NCBI GenBank assembly: GCA_029582155.1
Contig: CM055897.1
Coordinates: 19,810,857-19,874,856 of the forward strand
DNA from: Panopea generosa
Lineage: Eukaryota; Mollusca; Bivalvia; Adapedonta; Hiatellidae
Length of the DNA: 64,000 nt
Direction: 5' to 3'
The position numbers and the translations under genes are program-made. Each line of letters begins with the position of its first letter. Within the stretch, counting starts at the first letter, position 1. Positions 15,201 through 24,900 of this stretch are shown here, one piece after another. The notes below the pieces were generated by a model. It was not told the origin of the DNA. It searched no databases and saw only the letters and a list, made by a program, of their open reading frames with translations.

Positions 15201-18200
15201 CGGTCAATATTTGTCTATTTGAAGAATATGTGTATCTGCTCTCAACAGGGTTTCGGTTGCCGTCTATAGTCCAGCTGTAGCTCATGGAAAGACCGTGATC
15301 ACTTGGTAAGGTTGTAGACACGCTGCCCATACATGGAATACTAACAGTCTCGTTGACTGCTATGGTTTCGTCTGATCCAACGGTAGGAGTTGTAGGTTTA
15401 CCTTCAATAAAGTCATTTGTTGGTAAATATGCATACTATGCATTTATAAAATATTTATTTCGATACACTGAAGAAATATAACCTGTACTCACTTATGGGT
15501 ATGCCAGCTCGGTAACAACTTTGGCAATATGTAGGATGCATGCATTGTTGCAATTAAGGTGGTCTACTGTGGCTCACCTTATGATACGTGAGGAATCTTC
15601 TTACATAGTAGCTGTCATGATTGCCAGCTTGTGATATTTATTATATTACTAAATGTGGTTTCCGTTAAATGAATTAAATAAAGTTTCATTTGATTTAAAT
15701 GTATAATGTGTATATGTGTCAATACCGACTGCTCAAACTCATACCCATTATTGTGACACTTTATTTTCTGTTTGTTTTATTCAGAAACACATTATAAATT
15801 ACCTTAATTGTCTAAATATATGTTCAAATTATATACGGATAATTGCAACAACTCTTGTCTACGATATATTCATTTGGTAGTTTATCTTGATAAATATATA
15901 TGTACGACAATAGATCTTACATAAATGTTTCTCTTGCACATGACAAAAGTTATAAACATAATTATTTAAGCATGCAAAGCCCGATTTTGAGTTTCCATCG
16001 GGTGATGAAAAACATAAGACCAGTTTAATGTTCGTGAATCCTGACGGACTTCTCGGTAACAATAAACTGGTCTAATGTTTTTCCTCACCCGATCAAACTC
16101 ACAATTCGGCTTTTAATCCCTATATTTCATTATAACTATTTTAGATAAAACTATAACGTTATTTTTGCCATTATGTTTAAAAAGCAAATAATAGGCATTA
16201 AACCGCAAAGCCAATAACATATATGTAACAGCGACGTTGTCATACTGAAGAAGTGCACGCATTTGTACGGCAATTTTCGGTAAACGTAACGTTGCCTCAC
16301 CAGCAAACCAAATTCATGCAGTCAATGCAATGCAATTTGGTCCTTGTTATAACCCCGCCAAGCTGGTAATTTTGATTGGGAAATGAAATGCAGTTAATCT
16401 ATAAAGTTCATTACGGACGATTGCAGTAAATATGTAAATATAGATGAAATAAAAAGACATGTTCTTAGAACAAACACAACATTAAACGGTGTAAAGTTAG
16501 ATCGAAGGATCCTCCGTGGCATGGTCGTATAAGGCGCTTTCTCAAAATCACTAACCTCTCACCGATGAGGTCGTAGGTTCGAGTACCGAAACCATTTTGT
16601 GATTAAGTTTACCAGTTATTTGCAAAAAGGACCTTAATTTTACTCAGAGTCATTCTTCCTCAAGTAAATTTGGGTATTCTACATACGTATGATCAGAAAT
16701 GTTAAGAAAATCTAGTAAAGCCATGAAAAAAAATGAAGTTAAAATATTCGTTGTTTTTTATGCATTCAGTATTTACGTATGTTACTCTTAAATCTTGGTG
16801 GATGGAAATGTTGAAATTAGGTTAGCTATATGTTGCTTTTCAAAATATCAAACACGAATAGCATACTAATTTCACACTGCCTACTATAAGATATACTAAT
16901 ATCATCAACGAATTAATGTACTTTAGTTGTTGAACGTCATTACGTTATAGATGTTATAAACGGTGTGTGTTTGATGTGTCAACCAATCACGAAATCTTGT
17001 CAGCGCCTTAGCCACACCCAGGCGGGAGAGGGTAGCTGCCTCCTCGATATTTTTTTGACATTATTATACTATTACAGCATGATTTTTGCACAGTCATGTT
17101 GTAAAAAATAAAGACAAGAAAGAATATCTACAAGTTGTTAGTCTTCATAGTGTCCATAATATCTTATTTTATACCATGATAATTGTATTCTTAATGGAGC
17201 TGTATTTTGCACAAAAACACCCAAAAAATGGCATGAAGATGGAAAATTTTAACTCCTTTAAGCGCTTAAATATTGATCTGAAATAACAGGAAATAGTAGG
17301 AAATATGTTTAGTGGGAGGTGGTGAGGAGGAGGTATACATTTCACCTCTAGATAGGATATATAGTCTGTCTTATAACGGAAATGAAAGTCATTTTCATCA
17401 AACAAAATGGGCACACCGTTCATTTCATATATATGTGACCATGAGATATAAAGTAACCGCAAGTTGTATAAATGCTCAATAAAATAGTTACACTGCACAT
17501 GTATCTATTTTATAGACAAACCCACTAACACACTACGTACAACTATTTTGTAAACAAACACACTAATATGATACACTACTTAAACTAGTTTGTAAACAAA
17601 TCCACTAAAGTATACTACTTACAACTATTTTGTAAGCAAACACACTTTTATACTACATACAACTATTTTGTATAAAAATCCAATATTACACTACGTACAA
17701 CTACTAATACACTACTTACAGCTATTTTGTAAACAAGCCCACTATAACACTACTTAAAATTATTCTGTAAATAACTACTTACCAAGAATATACAGCGTTT
17801 GACACTGTAATGTAGCTGGAGTGTTGACTAGACTATAACTACCATAATCACTTTGTTGCACGTTTTTCAGAATAAAAGACAGGTTTCCAGTGCTGGCATT
17901 ACCAGTAAATGTAGTAGTATCTGGATTAATTTCAACATTCCCGGGTAAAGGAGAATATCGTGCTCGCAGTATAGGTATACTATGGTTGTTCCTAACTTCA
18001 TATATGTAATATCCAGTGGAAGGTGGGTTGACGCTGAATTGGAAAGCAGCACTTCCTGACATCTGACTGTACACCGCTACCAATTCATTTTGGCAGCAAT
18101 ACCCTAAAACAAACATACAGTTAATGGACCACATTTACACGTAATAGGCCAATTTCTGTAAATATTAGTAAAAAGCAAGGATATCTTTTTTTACATTTTT

Positions 18201-20101
18201 AACAGTAAGGTGTTTGTGCTTTGCCTGGTTACATTGTAACATACCATACATTGTATACATATGTGTAACTCTCTAACTCTCTCTAAATAAAGAACTTGCT
18301 ATTGTTTTAATGGGGGTTTAGCGCTTTTCTCAACACATCGCAGGTTTTATAAAGCATATCCAGTTTTATTGGCGAAGAAAGACCTCAACCTGAATCTGAG
18401 TAGAACCACCGTCCTTCTGCAAGTAACTGGCAAACTTTTTCACATAAAGATTTGAAGTGAGCGAGAATCGAACCTACGACCTTAGCGATGAAAGGTAAGT
18501 AATCTTGAGACGGCGCCATTGACCACTCGGCCTTTAAATGTTGTTTATCTGTAAATTAGTATCAGAATTTATATCCATTACATAGTAAATGAACTTTTAA
18601 GATTATAAAAATAAAGGTGATTAACGCACTGTAGCAAAACATTCAAGTGAGGACCAATAGATAAAGTGTTGCCAATCACGCTTGAAGTCGTGGGTTCGAT
18701 TCCAGACTTGACTCGTTTGCCTCTTTAAAAATAACACTCAGTACTGGTTTTACCCAGGAAAAGGACTCGAGAGCGATTAATATACTCTGAGCTTATTTTG
18801 CAGTCGAGCAGAAATACATTAGTATTAACTAAGAAATTCAGTAATTTACATGCACTGTTTGATGCAGATTACAGAATACAGAATTCTTTATTGAGACGTA
18901 AACTATACTTTTTTTTTGGTCTAACATAAGCTATTAACAATCAAATTGTCACATGAAATATTCATTATATAACACATTATAAGCAATTTACATATTTGTA
19001 TAATACCTAAATCAAACATACAAAACACGATTTAATTTTGCGTTTATGAAAGTTGTAATGTTTTTTTACTAAAATGTAGCCAATTCAAACTATTTAACTT
19101 TCTATAGAGTTTAAACTTGAAAATAAATACTTTTATGTCTATATCTATATTGTATATGTTGAATTAATTTTGCGTAGGGCAAAAGATTCATAAACATAGT
19201 TACCAAAGTTTCTGAATACACTGACCTTATTTGTTTGCGTCAATAGGATATATTTATGAACACTTGGTTTCTTAAAGAAAAATGAACTTAAATATGTTTA
19301 CAGATTTGTCTATATACAGGACATACAATTACAAAGTATAAGAAACACTAGTTGTAAAGCGTGGTTAAGACTGAGTTGAGGGTTTACACAACTGTTTACG
19401 TTTACGACCAGTGGTAAGCGTGTCAATAAGTTAAATGCATACGTATTTACCATTCATTCCTCTACAACGTAATTATCATTTCATTGTTTAATCCGTGGGG
19501 GAGGGGGCGGGGTCACTCCCTGTATCTTGGTTACAACATATGTGGCTGCTGTTTTGACTCCTCTTGCTTGACATATGATGTAGACTTTTTACTCTTTATC
19601 CGTTTTCATATTGCGAAGTAGAGTTTTGAACCTCCTTTCTGGACATATAATGTAGACTTTTTACCCCTTGTTCAATCCAGGGTTCAATCCCCTCCTGCCT
19701 AGGAACTCCAGGTTATGAACCTCTTGACTTTTATTCTTAATGAAATCCAAGAGCTTATGTCACTATGTAGACAAGGTTTTATCTAGATTAAATGTAGAGT
19801 TTTGACCCCTATGATTGGTTTGAATGTAGAGTATTGACCTGCAAAATTTTAGGCTGTAATGTACAGTTTGTGCCTATGTTTTGAAGTTCACAGGGCACAT
19901 GTGTACCCATTTTCAGGTCAAATGCACCCCCACCCCCCCACCCCACCGTATAATCAGTCCAATGTTACACATTTTACATTTAAAACATGAATATAAAGGT
20001 TAAACTTAACAAGAAGTGATGACAAAGTATAAGTAATACGTACCCAATACAGGGAACACCATCAAACAGCAAAATCCACTTAGATAATATGAAGTTACCA
20101 T
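1051..20101 (-). CDS. Ig-superfamily/FN3 single-pass receptor, 11-exon gene model
   Basis: Proposed exons in coding order: 20101-20044, 18103-17783, 15401-15087, 13940-13671, 12336-12028, 11872-11540, 10582-10262, 9688-9554, 7020-6982, 3960-3892, 1100-1051. All ten introns are phase 1, as usual for shuffled Ig/FN3 modules, and the model stays open for about 739 codons. Layout: signal peptide (1-19), Ig-like without Cys pair (20-126), three canonical Ig domains (127-231, 232-321, 322-424), a Cys-poor Ig-like domain (425-535), FN3 (536-642), TM helix (about 657-680) and a tail with Tyr motifs VYESL, NYDSYV and EYENF. This is the plan of a cell-surface adhesion or immune-type receptor. It recalls CEACAM/nephrin-like molluscan proteins, but orthology is not claimed. 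The two penultimate tail exons are the weakest part. Confidence 0.75.
1490..1990 (+). mobile_element. MITE (family D) copy split by a SINE
   Basis: The outer parts (about 1490-1639 and 1916-1985) match the fuller copies at 49005-49330 and 14800-15045: a start like cttaagaatattcttagac and an end like ctcaagaatggttggtgaat. The family's ends are inverted repeats of each other (atcaaccattcttgagaata form). The block between them is a tRNA-type SINE inserted into the MITE. Confidence 0.75.
1640..1915 (-). mobile_element. tRNA-derived SINE, family V, copy 1
   Basis: On the minus strand the right end reads tctgactatcaatccagggg then tcgtgagctcgaatcctcgc, a tRNA-like B box. The body and the tail (ttgaatatttagcgtcaatt on the plus strand) match copies at 3190-3485 and 62812-63045. 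It sits inside a MITE, so it inserted later than the MITE. Confidence 0.8.
3190..3485 (+). mobile_element. tRNA-derived SINE, family V, copy 2
   Basis: The plus strand begins with a tRNA-like head (ccgctaatcgttagcgcgtc, then cacgggtcgtgagtgtttga, B-box like) and runs into the same body (ggatcccaggaaacagtgac) and tail as copy 1, in opposite orientation about 1.3 kb away. It lies in the last intron of the Ig receptor. Confidence 0.8.
3892..3960 (-). CDS. Ig receptor exon 10 (tentative): tyrosine-rich tail exon
   Basis: 69 nt, phase 1 both sides using acceptor ttgcagag and donor gtatat. It encodes GVYESLNDQFATNSNYDSYV and SSE. VYESL is a Y-x-x-L motif and NYDSYV adds two more Tyr, the look of a phosphotyrosine signalling or endocytic tail. 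Using the first AG (ttgcag) would bring an early stop, so the second AG is preferred. Confidence 0.6.
3961..5636. other. Intronic AT-rich sequence
   Basis: This stretch lies within an intron of the minus-strand Ig receptor. I find no exon with a supported phase, no RNA gene and no clear dispersed repeat. Confidence 0.4.
5637..5738 (-). mobile_element. SINE family G fragment
   Basis: The segment cttatatgaactgccttttg through acctctggcgtgagcgacga and ctatcgccctgcc matches the tRNA-like head and part of the body of the full copy at 54191-54401, same orientation. The 3' part is missing. It lies in an intron of the Ig receptor. Confidence 0.7.
5739..6981. other. Intronic sequence, no supported exon
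   Basis: Two plus-strand open frames (6101-6322 and 6602-6916) lack recognisable domains, and the region sits inside the minus-strand receptor intron. I treat them as chance frames. No repeat family seen elsewhere in the window recurs here. Confidence 0.4.
6982..7020 (-). CDS. Ig receptor exon 9 (tentative): short acidic tail exon
   Basis: With the acceptor ccgaag at 7021-7022 this 39-nt micro-exon is phase 1 both sides and encodes ETFQNELFEADNN, acidic and fit for a cytoplasmic tail. The donor is a perfect gtgagt. A stronger-looking acceptor (attttag, exon start 7031) gives the same reading frame extended to QTEE but would need a phase-2 intron before it. The exon is therefore plausible, with an uncertain 5' edge. 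Confidence 0.45.
7032..8390. other. Intronic AT-rich sequence
   Basis: Intron of the minus-strand Ig receptor between the TM exon and the tentative tail exon. Nothing with coding or repeat support was seen. Confidence 0.4.
8398..8465. repeat. Imperfect (TTA)n microsatellite
   Basis: The stretch consists of tta/ata triplets (ttattattatactacaatat and similar). It lies in an intron of the Ig receptor. Confidence 0.85.
8940..9040 (-). mobile_element. SINE family L 3' fragment
   Basis: The plus-strand text catatcgagttttatttctg, then gaataaatctgagtagaatc and accttccatctgcagttact is the reverse complement of the tail of the family L SINE (compare 18340-18430). Only the 3' half remains. Confidence 0.7.
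9196..9291. repeat. (TTA)n microsatellite
   Basis: Nearly pure TTA triplets over about 95 bases with one or two single-base breaks. Intronic in the receptor, about 260 bases downstream of the TM exon. Confidence 0.95.
9554..9688 (-). CDS. Ig receptor exon 8: transmembrane segment
   Basis: 135 nt, phase 1 both sides, acceptor ttttatag, donor gtatgg. A short Cys-bearing stalk (DCQSTQCSTKDNT) leads into an uncharged Gly/Ala/Val-rich helix of about 24 residues (LAVAGGLGATVGVVVIGAIV and on), then QRRNHNE. The basic stop-transfer cluster right after the helix gives a type I orientation with the Ig/FN3 part outside. Confidence 0.85.
10262..10582 (-). CDS. Ig receptor exon 7: fibronectin type III domain
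   Basis: 321 nt, phase 1 both sides, acceptor acattcag, donor gtattt. The product contains PQFYWEKGFNGGYKQYFIIE (W and GG in the B-C strands), NWEEQV, YITNITGLQPGQYSARLLA and ENKVGTTDG. These match the FN3 pattern W..G..GG.Q.Y.I...L.P...Y..R..A.N..G. It sits between the last Ig-like exon and the TM exon, the usual place. Confidence 0.82.
10884..10930. repeat. gatgtgatat short tandem repeat
   Basis: Four to five copies of a 10-12-base unit (gatgtgatat) between the FN3 exon and the preceding Ig-like exon of the receptor. Confidence 0.85.
11540..11872 (-). CDS. Ig receptor exon 6: Cys-poor Ig-like domain
   Basis: 333 nt, phase 1 both sides, acceptor attttcag, donor gtaaga. The product has the spacing of an Ig-like module: NISIPFYSYPE as B-C strands, IYSLSEEDFSNYTLRFQN as E-F strands with D..NYTL replacing the usual D.G.Y.C, and ending STVNIILE. 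No Cys pair is present. Such Cys-less, membrane-proximal Ig modules before FN3 are common in this type of receptor, so I take it as real. Confidence 0.78.
12028..12336 (-). CDS. Ig receptor exon 5: canonical Ig domain
   Basis: 309 nt, phase 1 both sides, acceptor gtttag, donor gtatgg. The product has LHLSCNVING (B Cys), TQTWGSS (core Trp) and LRLEDSGTYTCHVTN (D.G.Y.C), a textbook Ig signature, with NHTNLT sequons for N-glycosylation. It ends TATVDITVK before the next module. Confidence 0.87.
12680..12760. repeat. Perfect-arm inverted repeat around an AT core
   Basis: The left arm cagtttatggacgaaaa (about 12690-12706) pairs with ttttttcgtccataaactg (about 12737-12755), separated by a TA-rich loop of about 30 bases. 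It could form a hairpin or cruciform, or be a foldback MITE remnant. It is intronic. Confidence 0.85.
12761..13670. other. Intronic sequence, no feature seen
   Basis: Receptor intron between the fourth and fifth exons. No repeat or exon with support was found. Confidence 0.4.
13671..13940 (-). CDS. Ig receptor exon 4: canonical Ig domain
   Basis: 270 nt, phase 1 both sides, donor gtaaga. The product starts YGPDSVLLNP, the linker typical of tandem Ig modules, and has ILCSADC, YAWEKQG and AGTYICSATN, that is B-strand Cys, core Trp and the Y.C F-strand motif. At about 90 residues it is a compact I/C2-type domain. The extra Cys pair (CSADCNPSC) could form a second disulfide. Confidence 0.85.
14800..15045 (+). 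mobile_element. MITE family D copy
   Basis: It starts tcaccaaccatacttaagaa with tattcttagacttgaactca and ends cagaattattggtgaatacg. The two ends are approximate inverted repeats, and the interior (aaactttgcaagcatgtagg) matches the copies at 1490-1990 and 49005-49330. It abuts the third exon's donor by about 40 bases. Confidence 0.78.
15087..15401 (-). CDS. Ig receptor exon 3: canonical Ig domain
   Basis: 315 nt, phase 1 both sides, donor t|gtgagt. The product starts GKPTTPTV and carries SIPCMG (B-strand Cys), SYSWTID (core Trp) and VFTCIATEV (F-strand Cys), the full Ig signature. The acceptor (attgaag|gt) has a weak pyrimidine tract, so the 5' edge is less sure than the rest. A MITE ends about 45 bases past the donor. 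Confidence 0.8.
15977..16114. repeat. Long hairpin (foldback) element
   Basis: The left arm from gcccgattttgagtttccat through aaacataagaccagtttaat pairs with the right arm aaactggtctaatgtttttc through caaactcacaattcggc. The arms are about 50 bases with a few mismatches and a short loop. Structure and intronic location suggest a foldback or MITE. Confidence 0.85.
16505..16680 (+). mobile_element. SINE family L copy, truncated
   Basis: The tRNA-like head reads cctccgtggcatggtcgtat, aaggcgctttctcaaaatca, then gaggtcgtaggttcgagtac (B box). It matches the copies at 45125-45385 and 53664-53893. The tail is shortened. It lies in the intron between receptor exons 2 and 3. Confidence 0.8.
17503..17772. 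repeat. Degenerate tandem repeat of about 45-50 bp
   Basis: Five to six copies of a unit like cactacgtacaactattttg followed by taaacaaacccactaa, with indels between copies. The array ends within about 10 bases of the donor of receptor exon 2. A second, smaller stretch of the same repeat is at 20955-21060. Confidence 0.88.
17783..18103 (-). CDS. Ig receptor exon 2: N-terminal Ig-V-like domain without Cys pair
   Basis: 321 nt, phase 1 in and out, acceptor gttttag and donor gtaagt. The product has the strand pattern of an Ig domain: YYIYEV near the C strand, LSFILKNVQQSDYGSYSLV at the E-F strands with the D.G.Y signature. The usual B/F-strand cysteines are missing and the Cys residues sit near the ends instead (CC near the start, LQCQT near the end). 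CEACAM and SLAM-type N domains show similar Cys loss. A tandem repeat array starts just beyond its donor. Confidence 0.8.
18330..18540 (-). mobile_element. SINE family L copy
   Basis: The minus strand shows a tRNA-like head (right end: ccgagtggtcaatggcgccg, and the B box ggtcgtaggttcgattctcg), then the conserved tail with ggacggtggttctactcaga. It lies in intron 1 of the Ig receptor. It is nearly full length. Confidence 0.85.
18625..18815 (+). mobile_element. SINE family G copy
   Basis: It shows a tRNA-like head with B box gtcgtgggttcgattccaga, then the body cactcagtactggttttacc and caggaaaaggactcgagagc. It matches, in opposite orientation, the copy at 54191-54401. It lies in intron 1 of the Ig receptor. 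Confidence 0.82.
18816..20043. other. Intron 1 of the Ig receptor, rest
   Basis: No exon or dispersed repeat recognised. A short run of C residues (about 19926-19940) and text variants of gtagagttttgacc repeated between about 19570 and 19830 hint at an old degenerate tandem repeat. Confidence 0.35.
20044..20101 (-). CDS. Ig receptor exon 1: start codon and signal peptide
   Basis: The minus-strand ATG at 20101-20099 opens a short hydrophobic leader (MVTSYYLSGFCCLMVFPVL) and stops at a good donor (g|gtacgt) with one base left over, giving a phase-1 intron. Joined to the next exon the frame reads on as GYCCQNEL. The start was chosen because it is the only ATG giving a typical secretory leader in the right phase. 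Confidence 0.75.
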
Positions 20102-20954
20102 CGTAATTATAAACTGGCACATGTGGTTGTTATTAGTATTTTATGTCGACATCTTTTTTAAACTTCCTCAATAAATCATCAGTAAACTTGACAGGCGCAC
20201 GTATGTATCGATTATGAGGTATGTATATATGTTGTAATGAAACGGGGTGCGTAGTACAGTGTCGGAGCAAGAAAACGTTGTGGGGGTTTCTATAATTATG
20301 GTATTGGCCTAAAGTAAGATAAATATGTCCTTGTTACAGCAAATATCGACAAATAAATCAATAAGCCTTTAAACGTGGTTTGTTTAGGAGATATAAACGT
20401 TTTTTAATAATCGATATAGAACACATCTCTTTTCTTTATAATAAAAATTTGTTTCATAGCAAATTACACTTTTTAAATGATATTATATATTTAAAACGAT
20501 TTTGAAAAAGGGCATCCAATTTTAAACGATTAACCAACATATCCAATGTGCAGCTGACTTTATTTTTTCAATCTGAATGTCCTTATATTTATATTTATTA
20601 TCTTTTAATATCTAAAGAACATGAAAAACAAACTTTTTTTTCAATTTTCACAAATATCCTAGTGAAATTATAAATATTAAAACATTTATTAACTATAAAT
20701 TTATATTCATAATGGAAACCTTTCTATAAACAATGTAAATATAGCTATGAAACATATTTTTTCTGCTGCTATGATATGATATTTGAGTCAGAAAGAGAAG
20801 TGTCGCTCCCGGTCTTGGGGCTACAACAGCAACAAAAAATGAACCCATCGGATTATTCTTGACTGACTGCTCATTTACTGACTATATCAAGGATATGTGA
20901 GACCTTTTCAACTTTAGTTAATGAACAATAAGAACAGCTTTGACTCATTTTACT

Positions 20955-21060
20955 TTTGTTATACACTAAGTATACACTACGTACAACTGTTTTGCTAACA
21001 AATCCCCTAATACACTACTTTATACTATTTTGTCAACAAACCCACTTTTGTCTTACAACT
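20955..21060. repeat. Second locus of the 45-50-bp repeat
   Basis: Two copies of tacactacgtacaactgttt, tgctaacaaatcccctaata and cactactttatactattttg match the array at 17503-17772 in the same orientation. Confidence 0.8.
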
Positions 21061-21339
21061 AGAGTATTAATTGAAAGCTTTATACATAACATACTTTATT
21101 TTTTATTCAGTAGTCGGGCATCATGTGATTCTTTTAATGTCGTTCCTTTTAGGAGATGTTATTTGTTTCAAAGTAAGTTACCAAGTTCAGATTATATTTT
21201 AACATAACTATTGTTTTATGATACTCTTTATAACATATTGTTTCTTTTTGTAATTATTTCTTATTTATCGTATTTTAAAATATCAATAAATGAACAAAGA
21301 AATAAAGTTGTATCTGAATGACATTCTAATTTGAATTTA

Positions 21340-21475
21340 AAAAAGCACATAATCCAGTGGCAGAGGATCGGTCCCGTGATCGGAGGATCGTGGGTTCGAT
21401 CATCTGCCACGGCTTTGCGCGGTGTCCTTGAGCCAGGCACTCTTTCCATAAATGCTTAGTACTCGGTCTACTCGG
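21340..21475 (+). mobile_element. SINE family R copy
   Basis: It reads tccagtggcagaggatcggt, then ggaggatcgtgggttcgatc (B-box like), ccgtggctttg-like text and the body aatgcttagtactcggtcta. It corresponds to the reverse complement of 55718-55924. It lies in the divergent intergenic region. Confidence 0.75.
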
Positions 21476-21859
21476 TAATACAACGGTATTTGTATCAGTT
21501 GTAATAACTAGTTTCCGAATCGAAGTAAAATAAGTTTAAAACAAATAAATAATATATAATTGTAATAAAAATATATTGGATTAGGCTATGTTTCCTCCTC
21601 TTCCACATACGCCATTGTCCATGTAAACTGCGCAGTAATGTTTGGGTATTTACGCTAAAATGTTATTGATGTATAAATAAGCCAAGCTATTGTGATACTA
21701 CACGTAAACATTACGACCTTGTAATTAACATGGATTACACAACCATTTCGAAATATAAAGTTACTATATTCTCTTGTTTATTTTTATCACGAAAGAGGAA
21801 GTATGTTGTTCTAATTGCAATAGTTTACACGCATTGATTAATTTAAGTTCTTGTTTAAA

Positions 21860-21920
21860 ATGGTGTTTTCTAACTATATATTAAGAGGATTATACAGTTT
21901 AATAGTGTTTACCTGTCTCG
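21860..21920 (+). CDS. Paralogue 1 exon 1: signal peptide
   Basis: The ATG at 21860 gives MVFSNYILRGLYSLIVFTCL, a clear leader, with donor g|gtacgt in phase 1. It aligns with the exon 1 peptide of the paralogue (M-V-[FL]-S-N-x-[IL]-R-G-L). The shared RGL and hydrophobic core support the start choice. Confidence 0.82.
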
Positions 21921-24900
21921 GTACGTAACAAATTTAAAACTGTATTTGTGACAAATGCTACTGTTTGAACGGATTCTGACATAATTGTCTAACTGTTGTT
22001 GATAACTGAGTTACCGGTAAAATGCCGCAATTAGACCGCACCGAACCAAATATAATGGTATACTCAAAATGTTGTAGTATTATAAATAAAGTCAAGTTAG
22101 TTTAAACATATAATCATCATATTACATATACATATATTCATAACACAGCGATGCATAATAGAATTAAAAAGAAAGCTATTTTTAGCTTTTACAAAAACTA
22201 CTAGTGGAATGCCAAACAAAAAGAATTGATATATTGTTTTTAAATAAACAGTAAATTAAACATAGACATATTTAATGTCATAATGTGAGATATATAGATC
22301 AACTGCTTTTGATTTATTGATAATCATAACGTTCAAGTTTGCTATAATCATTATAAGGTCTAACTGCATCAAAACTAACGTTTGGGTCTGAGAATCGAAC
22401 TCCGAAATTTACATTTCCTTGACTAGGTTCACAGGGTTGGCAAACGCTTGAGATTCGAGTCAAAATCCGATTATCAGAATCAACAGTTTCATGAATCTAT
22501 ACATGTTCAGTCTTATGATGACTCAAAATATTAATGAACTGTTGTCTTCAATTGTGATTTATTTATTTTGTTTGCAGAATTACATGATTGCTAGGTCTAT
22601 ATCGAATAAAACAATAAAAGTCAATTTTATTCATTGCAGATTCACAATTTATTAGCTCACCACAAAAGCCGACAACCTCCTGCTCAGGGAGGGAATTGTT
22701 ACTGGAGTGGGTGTACCCGGAAACCGACCTTGCTACGGTCACATGGAGCCGGTCAAACACCCGTATATTAAAGGTTGACAGTAATGGTACACTACTTTAT
22801 GCAGCAAACTATGTAGAGTATGTTCGCGATGGTAAAGTTAAAATAACATCAACTTCTGTTACTGATAGCGGAGAATATCACATAGAAGTAGCGTATAGGA
22901 TTGGGTCTGGGATGCCATCACTTGAGGATACAGTGATTGTAAACATTTTAGGTGAGGATTTAGCAAGACATTTAAACAAATCAAGTTAAAAGTGTCCATA
23001 TCTTTAAAATTATTGTTAAACTTAAATGTTTACATATCTTTTACAGACAGCCCGACTGGATTATCGTTCACTAAATCATCCGAGACATATACGTGCGCAT
23101 CAACGTCACTTGGAACTCCAGCAGTTGATCTTCTGATTCGAGTAAGTAATATTTAATAGGCAACAACTCAGACTCCATAAATGATTTTATGTATAGGATT
23201 TACGTCATTGTCAACAAATGACAGGTTATTTATGGCGTATCAAGTTTGTTGGTGGAGGTAAATCTAAGAATGAATCTTGAATAGAACCACCTCTTTTTTC
23301 AAACAATTTATTCTTATTCAACTATTCACCATTAAAACCCTGCATTATAAAATGAAAATATGTTTTTTCCTATAACAGAGTTGATAAAGAGGGTTTACGA
23401 ATATAGTAAAATTAGAGATAATTTTTATTTCAATGTTGTTCATTTTCGTTATTTGGATGGGGGTGTACCCCGCCCGTACTAGATCATAATTATACGGGTT
23501 TATATTACGTATTCGTTCTTTGCTAGAAATTCGTATCGTCAATGAAAGGTTTTTAATAACGTGATCTCTCTATTACTAATAACTTCTTAAACTAGAAATG
23601 CCATTTTCACAAATTACTTTGAATATTGTTTTTTTTCTAAATTTTGCTACCGCAATTTCCCCGACAGCACCGATTAAAATTCACTTTTTCAACATGGTTT
23701 GTTTTTACCTGACATGGAAAGTCTATCCCAGAACCTGATAAAAAAAACAGGGAATTCAATGCCTGTACCGTAATTCAAAGCAATTGAACGCTTACTAAAC
23801 TATGGCGTCATTCAACCTTTCCCTGACATAAATGACCAATCGGCATACTCGTAACAATTACTATTTAACGGACCCAACCGGGGGAGCTGGATGTCATTGA
23901 TGGTAATACTAAATGTGATTAACAAACTTCGTGAGACCCTGGTTTATTTTCACTTTAAAAACGTATTTGCTAAACATATCATAAACGTTCTTGGTGTTTG
24001 GTGGTTGGCCCCTATGCATATGGTCATCGCGCTTTCTTCTTTACGAGGGGTGTTCAATAAATATTGTTAAAAAAACAACTGTGTTACAAATAATATCTGG
24101 ATAAAAATTGGTTCATACCTTCAAAGTAATTTCTTTTGACAGAAATGTACTATTTTAATCTTTTTAACAACTTCCAAAATATGTGTTCATAATTTGTGTA
24201 TACCCATCAGAGACTGAAATACGACACTTCATTTGACGATGCAAGACCTTCGTCTATCTTTGGTGGCCATATTTTGCAGCCATTATTTCTATAGAAACGT
24301 ATGTTTAATTATCTTGCTATTACCATATAGTTTACTACATATAAAAATCTGCCATACACGAACTCCACTTGTGCAACTCGTTCTCATACAGCTCCGCACA
24401 TGAACACATTAAGCAGCTCTTTTTCCAACTCTTTTTGACTGTAGTATATGTGACTGTATATGTTAAGACTACGATAAAAAGTTTTTCGGAACTCGCACGA
24501 TTTGTTTGTTTCATCGGATTCACAACAAAATAAATCTATCTGACTATCGAATTATACGATTTACATGTTCGCGGTTCATAATTTATGGGAAGAATAGCAT
24601 TGCTTATTGAACGCCCCTAATCCAACGAAAGCTGGTGCGACTCAATGGTGATGAATTCCTCCCGAAGTCTTAAACGGATTGAGGCCTTTCAACGTTTCTT
24701 TACCTCCGTCTTGCCGTACTCAGTATTATTATACTCTTCTGCTACGACTTGTATGTGTATAGCATTGCTTGTTTATTTTATATACATACTTACCTGAGTG
24801 TTTCTGTATTTACAATAAACACTTGCATTGTGTCGTATTTGTATGATGATAGTTCGATATTTTAACTTTCACTGTCTAGTCTTATGATATTATGACTGGG

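Larger units (their letters stand above)
20102..21859. promoter_or_regulatory. Shared upstream region of two divergent Ig genes
   Basis: The minus-strand receptor starts at 20101 and the plus-strand small Ig gene at 21860, so their promoters must lie in or near this 1.76-kb interval unless there are unseen 5' exons. It contains a tandem-repeat stretch (20955-21060) and a SINE (21340-21475). I cannot identify a specific TATA box or factor site with confidence. Confidence 0.35.
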
